Positions 1 to 7,363 of a DNA stretch of 33,620 bases are shown piece by piece (position 1 is the stretch's first letter; every line of letters begins with the position of its first letter). The stretch covers positions 1 to 33,620 of the forward strand of contig JBAJNN010000022.1 of NCBI GenBank assembly GCA_036881905.1. Reading direction: 5' to 3'. The translations under genes were made by a program, and so were the position numbers. The notes beneath the pieces are model-generated. The model did no database searches, had not been told where the DNA came from, and worked only from the letters and a program-made list of their open reading frames with translations. This DNA comes from JBAJNN01 sp036881905 (GTDB taxonomy: Bacteria > Pseudomonadota > Alphaproteobacteria > Rhizobiales > Im1).

Positions 1-2
1 CA

Positions 3-122
3 AACCTGCCCGTGTGGATCCCCCTCTACAATTGGCATCGACCACACGGTGCAATAAAAGATCAAACCCCAATCAGTCGCCTCGGCCTAAACAAGGACAA
101 CCTATTGAGGCTCCACAGCTAG
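3..122 (+). CDS. IS481-family transposase, C-terminal end (partial, cut by the window edge)
   Basis: The last 39 residues of a transposase run in from the left edge. The reading contains YNWHRPHGAIKD followed by TPISRLG and NNLLRLHS-like residues (KDNLLRLHS), the typical C-terminal tail of IS481-family DDE transposases, just after the catalytic rve domain, which lies outside the window. The end of the gene is also the end of the element: CAACCTATTGAGGCTCCACA at about 99-118 is the terminal inverted repeat, seen again at both ends of the 113-bp element at 22471-22583. The stop codon TAG (120-122) lies inside the tetranucleotide CTAG at 119-122, which looks like target DNA rather than element DNA. 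CTAG is the known preferred target of IS481. Whether the rest of the transposase is intact cannot be seen. Confidence 0.85.
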   Translation, partial: NLPVWIPLYNWHRPHGAIKDQTPISRLGLNKDNLLRLHS

Positions 123-223
123 AGCATACTCCGATCCGGAGCGAGCCAGAGGCGATCAAGATTATGCTTATGAAATAGAATATTAGAGCGGAATGGTGGT
201 TCGATTTGAATGCAATCCGCTCT
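121..223 (+). repeat. Palindromic interspersed repeat, copy A
   Basis: First of five copies of a roughly 100-bp repeat in this window. It starts AGAGCATACTCCGATCCGGAG and ends GCAATCCGCTCT. It has two parts: a left half bounded by GCAT...ATTATGC, and a right hairpin (185-223) closed by an 8-bp perfect stem AGAGCGGA/TCCGCTCT. A CTAG at 119-122 marks the left border and is where the IS481 end joins. The right hairpin overlaps the 3' end of rluC and supplies that gene's last codons and stop. Confidence 0.8.
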
Positions 224-1199
224 GGATGCCGAAAGGCTCTGCCGCGTCTTCGGGCGAAAAATCGAAATAAGCGAAACTCTCGCGCATGTGATCGCAAAGC
301 TCCGCGACCGCTTCGAGAGTCCCGCCCGCGGGGTGAGGAATGCGCAGGGCGCGGGCATACAGGTGAACCCGCCGCGCCAGATCGTCGGCGATGAAGGCCG
401 ATTGGCCGCCATATTTGCCATCGCCCAGAACCGGGTGGCCGATGGCGCTCATATGCGCGCGCAGCTGATGTTTGCGACCGGTTTTGGGGTATAACGCCAC
501 CCAGGCGACTTTGGCGCCGGCAGCGGCGATGGTGCGGTAATGGGTCAGGGCGTCTTGAGCGTCGGCGTTATCCAGACGGGCCGGGGCCATGCGGCGCGAA
601 CCGCCATGGCCCGATGGCGCGAGGGGGAGATCGATGCGGCCACGATGTGGTTTCGGCGCCCCGCGGACCAGCGCCCAGTAAACCTTGACGACTTTTCGCG
701 ATTTGAAACTCGAACCCAGCGCGATTGCCGCCTGGCGGTTACGCGCGAGAACCAAAACGCCGCCGGTGTCGCGATCGAGCCTGTGGACGAGGCGCGGGCG
801 CTCCGCCCCGAAAGCCAGCGCATCGAGCATACCGTCGAGGTGATGCGCGGTTTTCGCGCCGCCCTGCACCGCGAGCCCGGCCGGTTTGTTGAGAACGATC
901 ACCTCGTCATCCTGATGGACGATCCATGAGCGCACCTTCTGGGCATCGTACGGGCCCGGCATATGGCGGCGGACGATGGTTTTTCCCGGTCCGAGCGGGG
1001 GTACCCGCACCCTTTGCCCGGCAATGGTTCTCGCCGCCGCCTTGACGCGCCTGCCATCGACGCGCACCTGGCCGGTTCGCAACAATTTCTGCAAGGCGAC
1101 ATGGCCAAGAGCAGGGTAGCGGGCCTTGAACCAACGGTCGAGGCGCATCCCCCCTTCGCTGGGGGCAACGCGAATGGTTTCAGCTTGCGTCACTGCCAT
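183..1199 (-). CDS. rluC: RluC/RluD-family 23S rRNA pseudouridine synthase
   Basis: Isomerises specific uridines of 23S rRNA to pseudouridine in the cytoplasm. The 338-residue product has an N-terminal S4 RNA-binding region (about residues 17-70, with GGMRLDRWFKARYP and LLRTGQVRVDG), then the catalytic domain with HRLDRDTGG at 139-147. The Asp in this motif (residue 142) is the family's catalytic residue; the usual Ser after Thr is Gly here. A later KTGRKHQLRAHM block is also typical. The tail after about residue 325 is not family sequence: the last 11 or so residues and the TAA stop are read from palindromic repeat copy A, so the original C-terminus has been replaced or extended by the repeat. 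crcB lies 32 bp upstream on the same strand, a pairing common in alphaproteobacteria. RluC is favoured over RluD by this context, not by a decisive residue. Confidence 0.88.
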   Translation of the reverse strand: MAVTQAETIRVAPSEGGMRLDRWFKARYPALGHVALQKLLRTGQVRVDGRRVKAAARTIAGQRVRVPPLGPGKTIVRRHMPGPYDAQKVRSWIVHQDDEVIVLNKPAGLAVQGGAKTAHHLDGMLDALAFGAERPRLVHRLDRDTGGVLVLARNRQAAIALGSSFKSRKVVKVYWALVRGAPKPHRGRIDLPLAPSGHGGSRRMAPARLDNADAQDALTHYRTIAAAGAKVAWVALYPKTGRKHQLRAHMSAIGHPVLGDGKYGGQSAFIADDLARRVHLYARALRIPHPAGGTLEAVAELCDHMRESFAYFDFSPEDAAEPFGIQSGLHSNRTTIPL

Positions 1200-1231
1200 A
1201 TCGCCTCGTCCAATCAGTCACTGCGCCCCGA

Positions 1232-1606
1232 TCACGATACGATCGCGCGAATCAACCACAATCCGGCAAACAGCGCAATGATCGCCAGCATGACCGAAGC
1301 CGTTAGATACGCCATGGCGGCAAGACCGCGTTCACGCTCAATCAGAAGGGCGAAATCAAGAGCAAAAGCCGAAAAAGTGGTGAAGCCGCCGAGAAAACCC
1401 GTTGTCAAAAACGCCCGAACCTCTTGTGAAACCGAGTATTTCAGCGCTACGGCTTCGATGAACGCGCCTGTGAGGAATGAGCCGGCGACGTTGACGACCA
1501 AGGTGGACCATGGGAAGCCTGTTGCGGGCAATCGCGAGACCCCGGCCGCGGTCAGATACCGCGCCGCCGCTCCCAAAGCGCCCCCCATTGCCACCCAAAC
1601 CACCAT
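1232..1606 (-). CDS. crcB: Fluoride channel CrcB/FluC
   Basis: Small inner-membrane channel that exports fluoride; the family works as a dual-topology dimer. The 124-residue length is normal for the family. Four hydrophobic segments are visible (about 1-20, 33-52, 63-85, 97-122). The conserved pore motifs are present: NVAGSF at about residue 39 with its Asn, and GFLGGFTTFSAF at about 70-81, which carries the Phe and Thr/Ser residues that line the fluoride path. The start ATG is preceded by a GGGGAG ribosome-binding site. It is followed 32 bp later by rluC, so the two are probably co-transcribed. I looked for a fluoride riboswitch in the leader and did not find a convincing one. Confidence 0.92.
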   Translation of the reverse strand: MVVWVAMGGALGAAARYLTAAGVSRLPATGFPWSTLVVNVAGSFLTGAFIEAVALKYSVSQEVRAFLTTGFLGGFTTFSAFALDFALLIERERGLAAMAYLTASVMLAIIALFAGLWLIRAIVS

Positions 1607-1676
1607 TATTATACTCCCCTCGGATTCATCATACCGGCAAATCCCCTCTCCTTATAAACACTACCCTACCAGGCCT

Positions 1677-1706
1677 TTGCAAAAAAGTGTTAGCATGACA
1701 TATTCT
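1677..1706 (+). promoter_or_regulatory. Candidate sigma-70 promoter upstream of the PF07173-like gene
   Basis: TTGCAA at 1677-1682 and TATTCT at 1701-1706 are separated by 18 bp in a clearly AT-richer stretch. It points towards the gene at 1784/1830. A strong ribosome-binding site (GAGGAG, about 1770) follows and is spaced for the ATG at 1784. This is motif matching by eye only. Confidence 0.4.
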
Positions 1707-1829
1707 ACAGATTATGAGACAATAAGGGAAGAGGGGCAGTATATAAGGTTCTTGGAAATAGCTGAAAACGAGGAGAAACTCTAATGTTGCAAACTGTCAA
1801 CGAAGCCAACGCCGCGCACCTGCCCCGAG

Positions 1830-2444
1830 GTGGGCCCGGTTTCGTTCATCTCGCGGCATCCCGAGAGTGAATCCGGAAAAAAGCCGCTTTCCCCTGCAAG
1901 CAAGGCCGGGGACTCTGAAGAGGAACATGGATTTTCCGCTTTGCCCGGCTTTGTCGAGGACGCCAGGCGGCGAACCGCGATCGCGGAGAACATCGACCTT
2001 TCGCCCATCCTTGCCCGCTACCGACGCGAGCAGGGCTTAGCGGATGAAATCGTGAAAGACCATACCCGCGAGCTGATTCGTTTTCTCGCGCTGAGCGCAA
2101 CGGCGCTGAACCGGAAGCGCTCCTATGGCATGATGGGAACGATAGACAAGCTTTGGCACACTTTCGTCATTTTCACCAGGGAGTATGCGGGGTTCTGCGA
2201 CAAGGTCGCCGGTCGTTTTATTCATCACGTACCCGAAACCGAGGACAAAGCGTCGGCGGCCACCATCGACGGCTATCTTGATTTTCTCGCCGATTATGAA
2301 ACCGTCCTTGGCGAGACGCCTCCGGTGGCCTACTGGCCGAGCCCGAAGAGCTTGTCGCGGCGGCCGGGTATGGAGATGGAGCTGAATTGCGGAGGGTGTA
2401 GTGGGTGCGGGCACTACGGCTGTTCGGCGTGCGCGGCTCACTAG
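1830..2444 (+). CDS. Glycine-rich-domain-containing-protein-like (PF07173-type) protein, start uncertain
   Basis: A 204-residue reading from GTG. The core (about residues 45-165) resembles bacterial members of the glycine-rich domain-containing protein-like family: LPGFVEDARRRTAIAENIDL, then DKLWHTFVIFTREYAGFC and GRFIHHVPE, with the characteristic Trp-His and His-His pairs. The C-terminus is rich in Cys and Gly (CGGCSGCGHYGCSACAAH), which could bind metal. No biochemical function is established that I can name. The start is doubtful. The best-placed ATG with a good ribosome-binding site (GAGGAG) is at 1784, but that frame ends at a TGA near 1870 and lies one frame off, so a single-base indel may have split the first 25 or so codons from the body. 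The GTG at 1830 has only a weak leader. Confidence 0.65.
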   Translation: MGPVSFISRHPESESGKKPLSPASKAGDSEEEHGFSALPGFVEDARRRTAIAENIDLSPILARYRREQGLADEIVKDHTRELIRFLALSATALNRKRSYGMMGTIDKLWHTFVIFTREYAGFCDKVAGRFIHHVPETEDKASAATIDGYLDFLADYETVLGETPPVAYWPSPKSLSRRPGMEMELNCGGCSGCGHYGCSACAAH

Positions 2445-2533
2445 GACAAATCGTCCTTTGCGCTTGATCCTGTTGGTCGATAGCTGAACCGGGCAATGGG
2501 TAAGGATTCTCCGTCTTGGGGGGAGGGTAGGTC

Positions 2534-3797
2534 GTGCGTGTTCTGATATTCGGCAAGGTGCCGCCGCTCCAGGGCGGGGTGTCGCGCGCGACTTGGGCGG
2601 CGGCGCGCGGGCCATGGCCAAAGGCTTTCGTCAGATGCTGTCCGCCGATGATCGGGCCTCGATGGCCGCCTATGAAAAACGCGGGCTGGTCGTGCATATG
2701 ACCGAGCCGGTCCCTCCGTTCTCCTTTATTCCCTGGGCCATGCCGTTTTTAAGCCAGATGATCGGCAAGGCGATCGGGCTGTGCGCCGATACGCCCCCCG
2801 ACATTATCCTCGGCTGGTATTTCGAACCCTATGGGGTCGCGGCCCATTTGATTGGGCGACTGACCGGCAGTCCCGTGGTTCTGCAACATGCCGGAAGCGA
2901 TCTCGGCCGGCTGATGAACTATTCCGATTTGAGAGCGCTCTATTCGCATATGCTCTCTCAAGCGGCCTGCGTCATCACCGGCGCGAAACCCGATGTGATC
3001 GAACGCTTGACCGAGGCCGGCGCCGACCCCGACCGCCTGTGCCGGATTCGCGGATCCGCTCTGGACCCCGAGTTCAACGCCGCTGAAAAACTCGACCTGG
3101 AACCTCTTGTCGAGGAAGCGGAAAGCTGGTTTTCCGATTACGGCATGCCCGACGATGTTCTCAATACCCTTAAAGAGTGGAATCGGGCCGGGCTGTCTTG
3201 CGGCGATCCGGCCATCGGCACTTATGGCAAGGTTGCCGAAGTCAAGGGAATCTATGCACTGATCGACGCGCTGGATCGTCTTGCCGGAGAAGGCGTCCCC
3301 GTTGCCTATCATGCGCTGTGGAGCGCGTCTCCCAAACGGTTTGCGCATGCGTTCCAATATTTGTCGGCGAAGAAAGCCCTCAAAGGCCGCTCGATCATTC
3401 TTCCGCCCCTGCCGCCCTGGCGGGTTCCCGCCTTCACCAAATCTTGCGCGGCGGTGGCCTTTCTCGAAAACCGCTTCCCGATCGCTTTTCACGGCCCCCA
3501 AATCCCCAGGGAAGTGCTGGCCTGCGGCAGGCCGTTGATCGTGAGCGGGGAAATTTATGACAGGCAGTATTTAAGGACCAGCTGGTCGATGGCGTCAATG
3601 TCATGCGCGTCGAAGACCCGGAAAATCAGATTATGCTGTGTGAGACTCTCAGAAAAGTGGTTCTGGATAAGAAACTGCGCAACAGCCTGTCGCATCACGG
3701 CCGCGCGCTCTTGCGGGTTCTCGAAGCCGGCCTGCCGGAGCGGCCGCCGATCGTCGGGATTCTTGAACGGTTGGTGCAAGGGGAGACGGTGAATTGA
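2534..3797 (+). pseudogene. Glycosyltransferase, group 1/GT4-like, broken by frameshifts
   Basis: The gene starts at GTG 2534 after GGGAGGG with VRVLIFGKVPPLQGGVSRAT, a typical nucleotide-sugar glycosyltransferase N-terminus. Its body continues in a second frame from about 2593 to 3565 (GFRQML, PDIILGWYFEPYGVAAH, LQHAGSDLGR, then HGPQIPREVLACGRPLIVSGE, the donor-binding end). Its last 70 or so residues continue in a third frame from about 3567 to 3797 (KDQLVDGVNVMRVEDPENQI...). Both breaks are -1 shifts, as expected from lost bases. Near 2610 the stretch that would form the second beta-strand of the Rossmann fold seems to be missing as well. The end overlaps the ABC exporter start by 4 bp, so the two once formed an operon. 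It cannot give a full protein unless one of the breaks is a sequencing error. Confidence 0.8.
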
Positions 3798-5563
3798 CGG
3801 CGCAACCGGCCTCGAAAACTTTCAACGCCCCGACCAACCGCGCTCTGTGGGCAACCGCCAGAGAGCTTTTGGGTAAGATATTTTTTCATGAAATCCCGAC
3901 AGGAGCCCGTTTGCGTTTTGCCCTGACGGTGGTCTTGGCCGTGATCGGGTCGGTTCTTTCGGCCCTGGCGCCGGTTTTTTTCGGCAGGGCGGTGGACGCC
4001 TTCAACCATGGCGATGGATTTGACGGGGCCATTCGTCTCGCCCTGATGTCGGTCGGACTCTGGGGCATGGCCATGCTCTTGCGCGAGCAAATATGGTTTG
4101 TCTATCAGCCGGCCTTGAACCGTGTTCTCAATGCGGTGCGCAGCCGGTATCTGCGTCATATTCTGGCCCTGCCGCTGTCGTTTCACACCAACCGTTCGAT
4201 CGGGCGGCTGGATTCGATCTTCGCGCAGGGGATCGGCGGTTTGCAGAGTCTGTCGGACCTGGCCTTTACCGACCTTGCGCCCATGCTTTTCGAGCTTATC
4301 GCCATTCTGTCGGTCATCGCGACCTTGCTGTCGGCGCCGATTGCGCTGTGTGTGATAGTGTCTCTGGCGCTTTACGGCGTCGCCCTGGTCATCGGCGCGG
4401 AACGCACCAGCCGGCGTCTCGGTTCCGCGATCGATACGAGAATTCTCGCCCAAGGCCAATGCGGAGACGCCATTCTCAACGCCGAAGGGATCAAGACCCT
4501 TGCCGCCGAGGACATGATTGCGACCCGTTATGACCAGGCGCTTGATACCTCGCACCGCCGGTTTGTGCAATTCTTTCATTCTCGCGGAATTCTGGGGATA
4601 ATACTGTCCGCCATTCTGATTTGCGGCTTCGCCGCCGCGATTGCGCTGGCCGGTTTCGACCTTGCCGCCGGTCGAGTCTCGGTCGGGAAGCTGGTTGTGC
4701 TGAACAGCTATTTGTTGCATCTGTTCCGCTCGGTCGGGGGTTTGAGTTTTTCCTATCGCGGCGCGCGTCAGTCATTTACCGTGCTTGTCCGTTTCATCGC
4801 TCTTTTTGCTCAAGCGCCGGAAAGCAAGGGCGGCGATCGACCGATCCCCGAAAGCGTCGGTGAAATCGTCTTTACCGATGTCGGTTTTGTCTATCCCGAT
4901 GGCCGCCGCGGCCTCGAGCGCACCAGCCTCACCCTTGAAAAGGGCCGTATGACCGCGCTTCTCGGCCCGTCGGGCAGCGGCAAAACCACGCTCATACGTC
5001 TGTTGTTGAAATTCTATCCGCTTCGCGAGGGTAAAATCGCCATTGACGGCGCCGATTTGTCGCAAATCGAGACCGGATCGCTGCGCCGCGCGATCGCCGT
5101 CGTGCCGCAGGATCTGACCGTCTTTCGCGTGAGTTTCGCCTTCAATATCGCCCTGGAGGACAAGCCGGATATGAAGCGGCTGAACCACGCCGTTGCAGCC
5201 GCCCAGCTTGCCGCGCTGGTTGCTCGACTGCCCGAGGGGCTGGACAGTGAACTCGGCGAACGCGGATACACCTTGTCGATGGGAGAACGCCAGAGGCTGG
5301 CCATCGCCCGAGCCCTTTACCGCGACCCCACGATCCTGATTCTCGATGAAGCGACCTCCGCGCTCGATGAAAACACCCGCGACGCGATTCTGCCGATCAT
5401 CGGAAAAATCGGTCGCGATTATCTCACCCTTGTCGTCACCCATGATCCGGCCGTTGCCGAAATCGCCGATCGCACCCTCCGCCTGTCGCCGCCGGTCCAC
5501 CGTCCCGAGAGAAATGAGCAATCCGATCGACGATCCGACATGAGCCCCCTTGTTCACTCGTGA
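3794..5563 (+). CDS. Type I ABC exporter, fused permease and ATPase
   Basis: A 589-residue half-transporter in the inner membrane that would work as a homodimer. The N-terminal 320 residues hold about six hydrophobic segments. The ATPase domain (about 345-560) has Walker A GPSGSGKTT near residue 391, a Q-loop VPQDLTVF, the signature LSMGERQ near 493 (Met replaces the usual second Gly-side residue of LSGGQ), Walker B ILILDEATSALDE near 513 and the switch His in VVTHDPA. It starts at TTG, chosen because GGGGAG lies just upstream and the start overlaps the glycosyltransferase stop (TTGA). Fold and context fit export of a lipid or glycan, possibly the product of the broken neighbour gene, but the substrate is not visible. 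The last 25 residues are charged and not conserved. Confidence 0.85.
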   Translation: MTAQPASKTFNAPTNRALWATARELLGKIFFHEIPTGARLRFALTVVLAVIGSVLSALAPVFFGRAVDAFNHGDGFDGAIRLALMSVGLWGMAMLLREQIWFVYQPALNRVLNAVRSRYLRHILALPLSFHTNRSIGRLDSIFAQGIGGLQSLSDLAFTDLAPMLFELIAILSVIATLLSAPIALCVIVSLALYGVALVIGAERTSRRLGSAIDTRILAQGQCGDAILNAEGIKTLAAEDMIATRYDQALDTSHRRFVQFFHSRGILGIILSAILICGFAAAIALAGFDLAAGRVSVGKLVVLNSYLLHLFRSVGGLSFSYRGARQSFTVLVRFIALFAQAPESKGGDRPIPESVGEIVFTDVGFVYPDGRRGLERTSLTLEKGRMTALLGPSGSGKTTLIRLLLKFYPLREGKIAIDGADLSQIETGSLRRAIAVVPQDLTVFRVSFAFNIALEDKPDMKRLNHAVAAAQLAALVARLPEGLDSELGERGYTLSMGERQRLAIARALYRDPTILILDEATSALDENTRDAILPIIGKIGRDYLTLVVTHDPAVAEIADRTLRLSPPVHRPERNEQSDRRSDMSPLVHS

Positions 5564-5594
5564 GTTTCGATTGCAGGGGAGCGGAATTTGGGTA

Positions 5595-5623
5595 TTGCGC
5601 CCGGCTTAAAACCGTCTTAGGAT
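5595..5623 (+). promoter_or_regulatory. Candidate promoter of the metNIQ operon
   Basis: TTGCGC (5595-5600) and TAGGAT (5618-5623) are separated by exactly 17 bp. A transcript starting near 5630 would begin just ahead of the riboswitch stem at 5639, the spacing expected for a leader-controlled operon. Confidence 0.5.
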
Positions 5624-5638
5624 GACGAATCATTACCG

Positions 5639-5694
5639 ATGCGCCGATTTGCTTCTCAGATTGCGGGCGCATAATAAATCCGGCTAAAGCGAGA
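5639..5694 (+). promoter_or_regulatory. SAM-II riboswitch
   Basis: The sequence follows the SAM-II pattern closely. P1 is a perfect 7-bp stem, ATGCGCC (5639-5645) with GGCGCAT (5666-5672). It is followed by ATAATAAAT and the conserved GCTAAAG (5683-5689). The loop begins with the conserved GATTT. A pseudoknot can form between TCTC in the loop (5654-5657) and GAGA just after GCTAAAGC (5691-5694), as in the known structure of this class. SAM-II senses S-adenosylmethionine and usually lowers expression of methionine genes in alphaproteobacteria. It lies about 70 nt before metN, a methionine importer gene, so both sequence and context agree. Confidence 0.88.
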
Positions 5695-5695
5695 T

Positions 5696-5765
5696 GGCGT
5701 CCTTGTCATAGCGACCGTCTTGTTGCAGCCGCACGGCAGTTTGGGTTGACGATAAGGACAGCGCC
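5696..5765 (+). promoter_or_regulatory. Possible ribosome-binding-site-sequestering hairpin after the SAM-II riboswitch
   Basis: GTCCTTGTC (5699-5707) can pair with GATAAGGAC (5751-5759), a 9-bp helix with one G-U pair that buries the metN ribosome-binding site AAGGA. GGC (5696-5698) could extend it with GCC (5763-5765) next to the ATG. The left arm starts directly after the riboswitch pseudoknot strand, so SAM binding could affect whether this helix forms. How the two are coupled is inference. Confidence 0.5.
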
Positions 5766-6659
5766 ATGATCCGGCTGATTGACATCCACAAAACCTATTC
5801 CGCTCGTCGCGGCGGGCCGCGATATGTGGCGCTGCGCGGCGTCAGTCTCAATATTGCCGAAGGCGAGGTTCTCGGTGTCATCGGGCGTTCGGGGGCCGGC
5901 AAATCGACCTTGCTGCGTTGCATCAATCTTCTCGAAATTCCGACATTGGGGTCGGTGTCGATCGACGGTCGCGATGTAACGACCCTGCCCAAACGGGCGC
6001 TGCCGGCCTTAAGACGCCGGTTCGGTATGGTTTTTCAGCATTTCAATCTCCTGTCTTCACGCACCGTCTATGACAATATCGCCTTGCCGCTCGAACTGGC
6101 CGGAGCCAGCAAGGCCGAGATTGCCGCGGCAATCGATCCGTTGCTGCCGCTTGTCGGCCTTGAGGACAAACGTCGGTGTTATCCGGCCGAACTGTCCGGT
6201 GGACAAAAACAACGTGTCGGTATTGCCCGCGCCCTTGTCAACAGGCCCGATATTCTGCTGTGCGATGAGGTCACATCGGCGCTCGATCCCGAAACCACAC
6301 GCAACATCCTTGCTCTTTTGCGCGACATCAACAGGCGTTTTAACCTGACCATGGCGGTGATTACCCATGAAATGGCGGTCGTCAGGACGCTGTGCGATCG
6401 CGTTGCCGTCATGGATGGCGGCGTCATTGTTGAAGACGGGGCGGTGGAGATGGTTTTTCGCCGACCCCGCCACGCCACCACGCGCTCGCTCCTGTGTGAT
6501 GCATTCCCCGATTTGCCCGCAAGCGGCGGATCGCGCGAAACTATTGGCGCAACCGGTTGCGAAGGCGAGGCCGAAGCGGCCGAAACCGACGTGCTCAAGA
6601 CGGTGTGGGTGGCCGCTTCGCCGAATACATGCCGTCTCGCCGCCGCTGGCAAACGGTGA
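5766..6659 (+). CDS. metN: Methionine ABC transporter ATP-binding protein
   Basis: The cytoplasmic ATPase that drives methionine import with MetI and MetQ. Walker A GRSGAGKST lies near residue 39, followed by LLRCINLLE and a Q-loop in FGMVFQHFNLLSSRTVYDN, a MetN hallmark. The signature is LSGGQKQRVGIARAL near 143, Walker B ILLCDEVTSALD near 165, and the switch His is in VITHEM. The product is 297 residues, shorter than the usual 340 or so. The C-terminal NIL (ACT-like) domain that binds methionine and causes trans-inhibition in E. coli MetN seems absent; instead there is a 45-residue Ala/Glu-rich tail. There is too little room before metI for a frameshifted NIL domain. The SAM-II leader upstream probably controls expression. 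Confidence 0.93.
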   Translation: MIRLIDIHKTYSARRGGPRYVALRGVSLNIAEGEVLGVIGRSGAGKSTLLRCINLLEIPTLGSVSIDGRDVTTLPKRALPALRRRFGMVFQHFNLLSSRTVYDNIALPLELAGASKAEIAAAIDPLLPLVGLEDKRRCYPAELSGGQKQRVGIARALVNRPDILLCDEVTSALDPETTRNILALLRDINRRFNLTMAVITHEMAVVRTLCDRVAVMDGGVIVEDGAVEMVFRRPRHATTRSLLCDAFPDLPASGGSRETIGATGCEGEAEAAETDVLKTVWVAASPNTCRLAAAGKR

Positions 6660-6675
6660 ATAAGAGGGAGCCGCG

Positions 6676-7323
6676 ATGTTTTACGTTCTTGCGCGCGCGA
6701 CATTGGAGACGGCGTATATGGTCTCGGCGTCATTGATCCTCGGCACGGCGGCCGGCTTGCCGTTGGGCGTGGTTCTGGCCACATCCGGTCCCGGCGAGGT
6801 GTTCGAGGCGTCGTGGTTCCAAAGGATCGTCGGGACGATCGTCAATGCCACCCGCTCGGTGCCGTTCATCATCCTGGCGGTCGCCATCATCCCCTTGACC
6901 CGGCTGATTGTCGGCACCTCGATTGGCAATACCGCCGCGATCGTGCCTTTGACCCTGTCGGCAATTCCGTTTATCGCTCGTATCGTCGAAGGGGCGGTTC
7001 GCGAGGTCGATGGCGGTCTGGCCGAAGCCGCGCAGGCGATGGGCGCAACGCGCTTGCAGCTGGTGCTCAAGGTCCTGCTTCCCGAGGCTTTGCCGGGCAT
7101 TATTCATGGGTTGACGCTGACGGCGGTCGCCTTAATCGGCTATTCGACGATGGTCGGCGCGGTTGGTGGGGGCGGTCTGGGCGATCTCGGGATTCGCTAT
7201 GGCTATCAGCGCTTTCGTCCCGATGTCATGGTTGCGGTCGTGATCGGCCTCATCGTCATGGTGCAGGCCGTGCAATATGTCGGCGATGCGCTCGCGCGCA
7301 AGGCCGATAAACGCAATATCTGA
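6676..7323 (+). CDS. metI: Methionine ABC transporter permease
   Basis: Inner-membrane channel subunit of the methionine importer. The 215 residues are normal for MetI. About five hydrophobic segments are visible, including the N-terminal TAYMVSASLILGTAAGLPLGV-like helix, a segment with RSVPFIILAVAIIPLTRLI and a C-terminal one (DVMVAVVIGLIVMVQAVQYV). The coupling loop that docks with MetN is present as GGLAEAAQAMGATRLQLVLK (about 113-132) followed by the LLPEALPGI block. GGGAG lies just before the ATG, 16 bp after the metN stop, so it is the second gene of the operon. Confidence 0.94.
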   Translation: MFYVLARATLETAYMVSASLILGTAAGLPLGVVLATSGPGEVFEASWFQRIVGTIVNATRSVPFIILAVAIIPLTRLIVGTSIGNTAAIVPLTLSAIPFIARIVEGAVREVDGGLAEAAQAMGATRLQLVLKVLLPEALPGIIHGLTLTAVALIGYSTMVGAVGGGGLGDLGIRYGYQRFRPDVMVAVVIGLIVMVQAVQYVGDALARKADKRNI

Positions 7324-7363
7324 CCGTTTTCCACCCTCCGACCAAACCAAAGGGAGTGACCCT

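Noticed and set aside
1607..1680. Possible fluoride (crcB) riboswitch in the crcB leader
   Set aside because: Only a loose GATGA-like match; the conserved stems and pseudoknot of the class could not be drawn.
963..1784. Long plus-strand open frame opposite rluC and crcB
   Set aside because: It lies antisense to two clear families and its translation is low-complexity and unlike any family. It is a GC-rich shadow frame.
1695..1784. 29-codon ORF just before the PF07173-like gene
   Set aside because: It has no ribosome-binding site, overlaps the candidate -10 box and looks like leader sequence.
3555..3600. Programmed -1 frameshift in the glycosyltransferase
   Set aside because: The site TATTTAAGG is not a classical slippery heptamer, no stimulatory structure is evident, and a second lesion exists upstream. 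Mutation is simpler.
3695..4720. Long minus-strand open frame opposite the ABC exporter
   Set aside because: Antisense shadow of a well-supported gene; the translation is rich in Gln, Arg and Gly with no recognisable domain.
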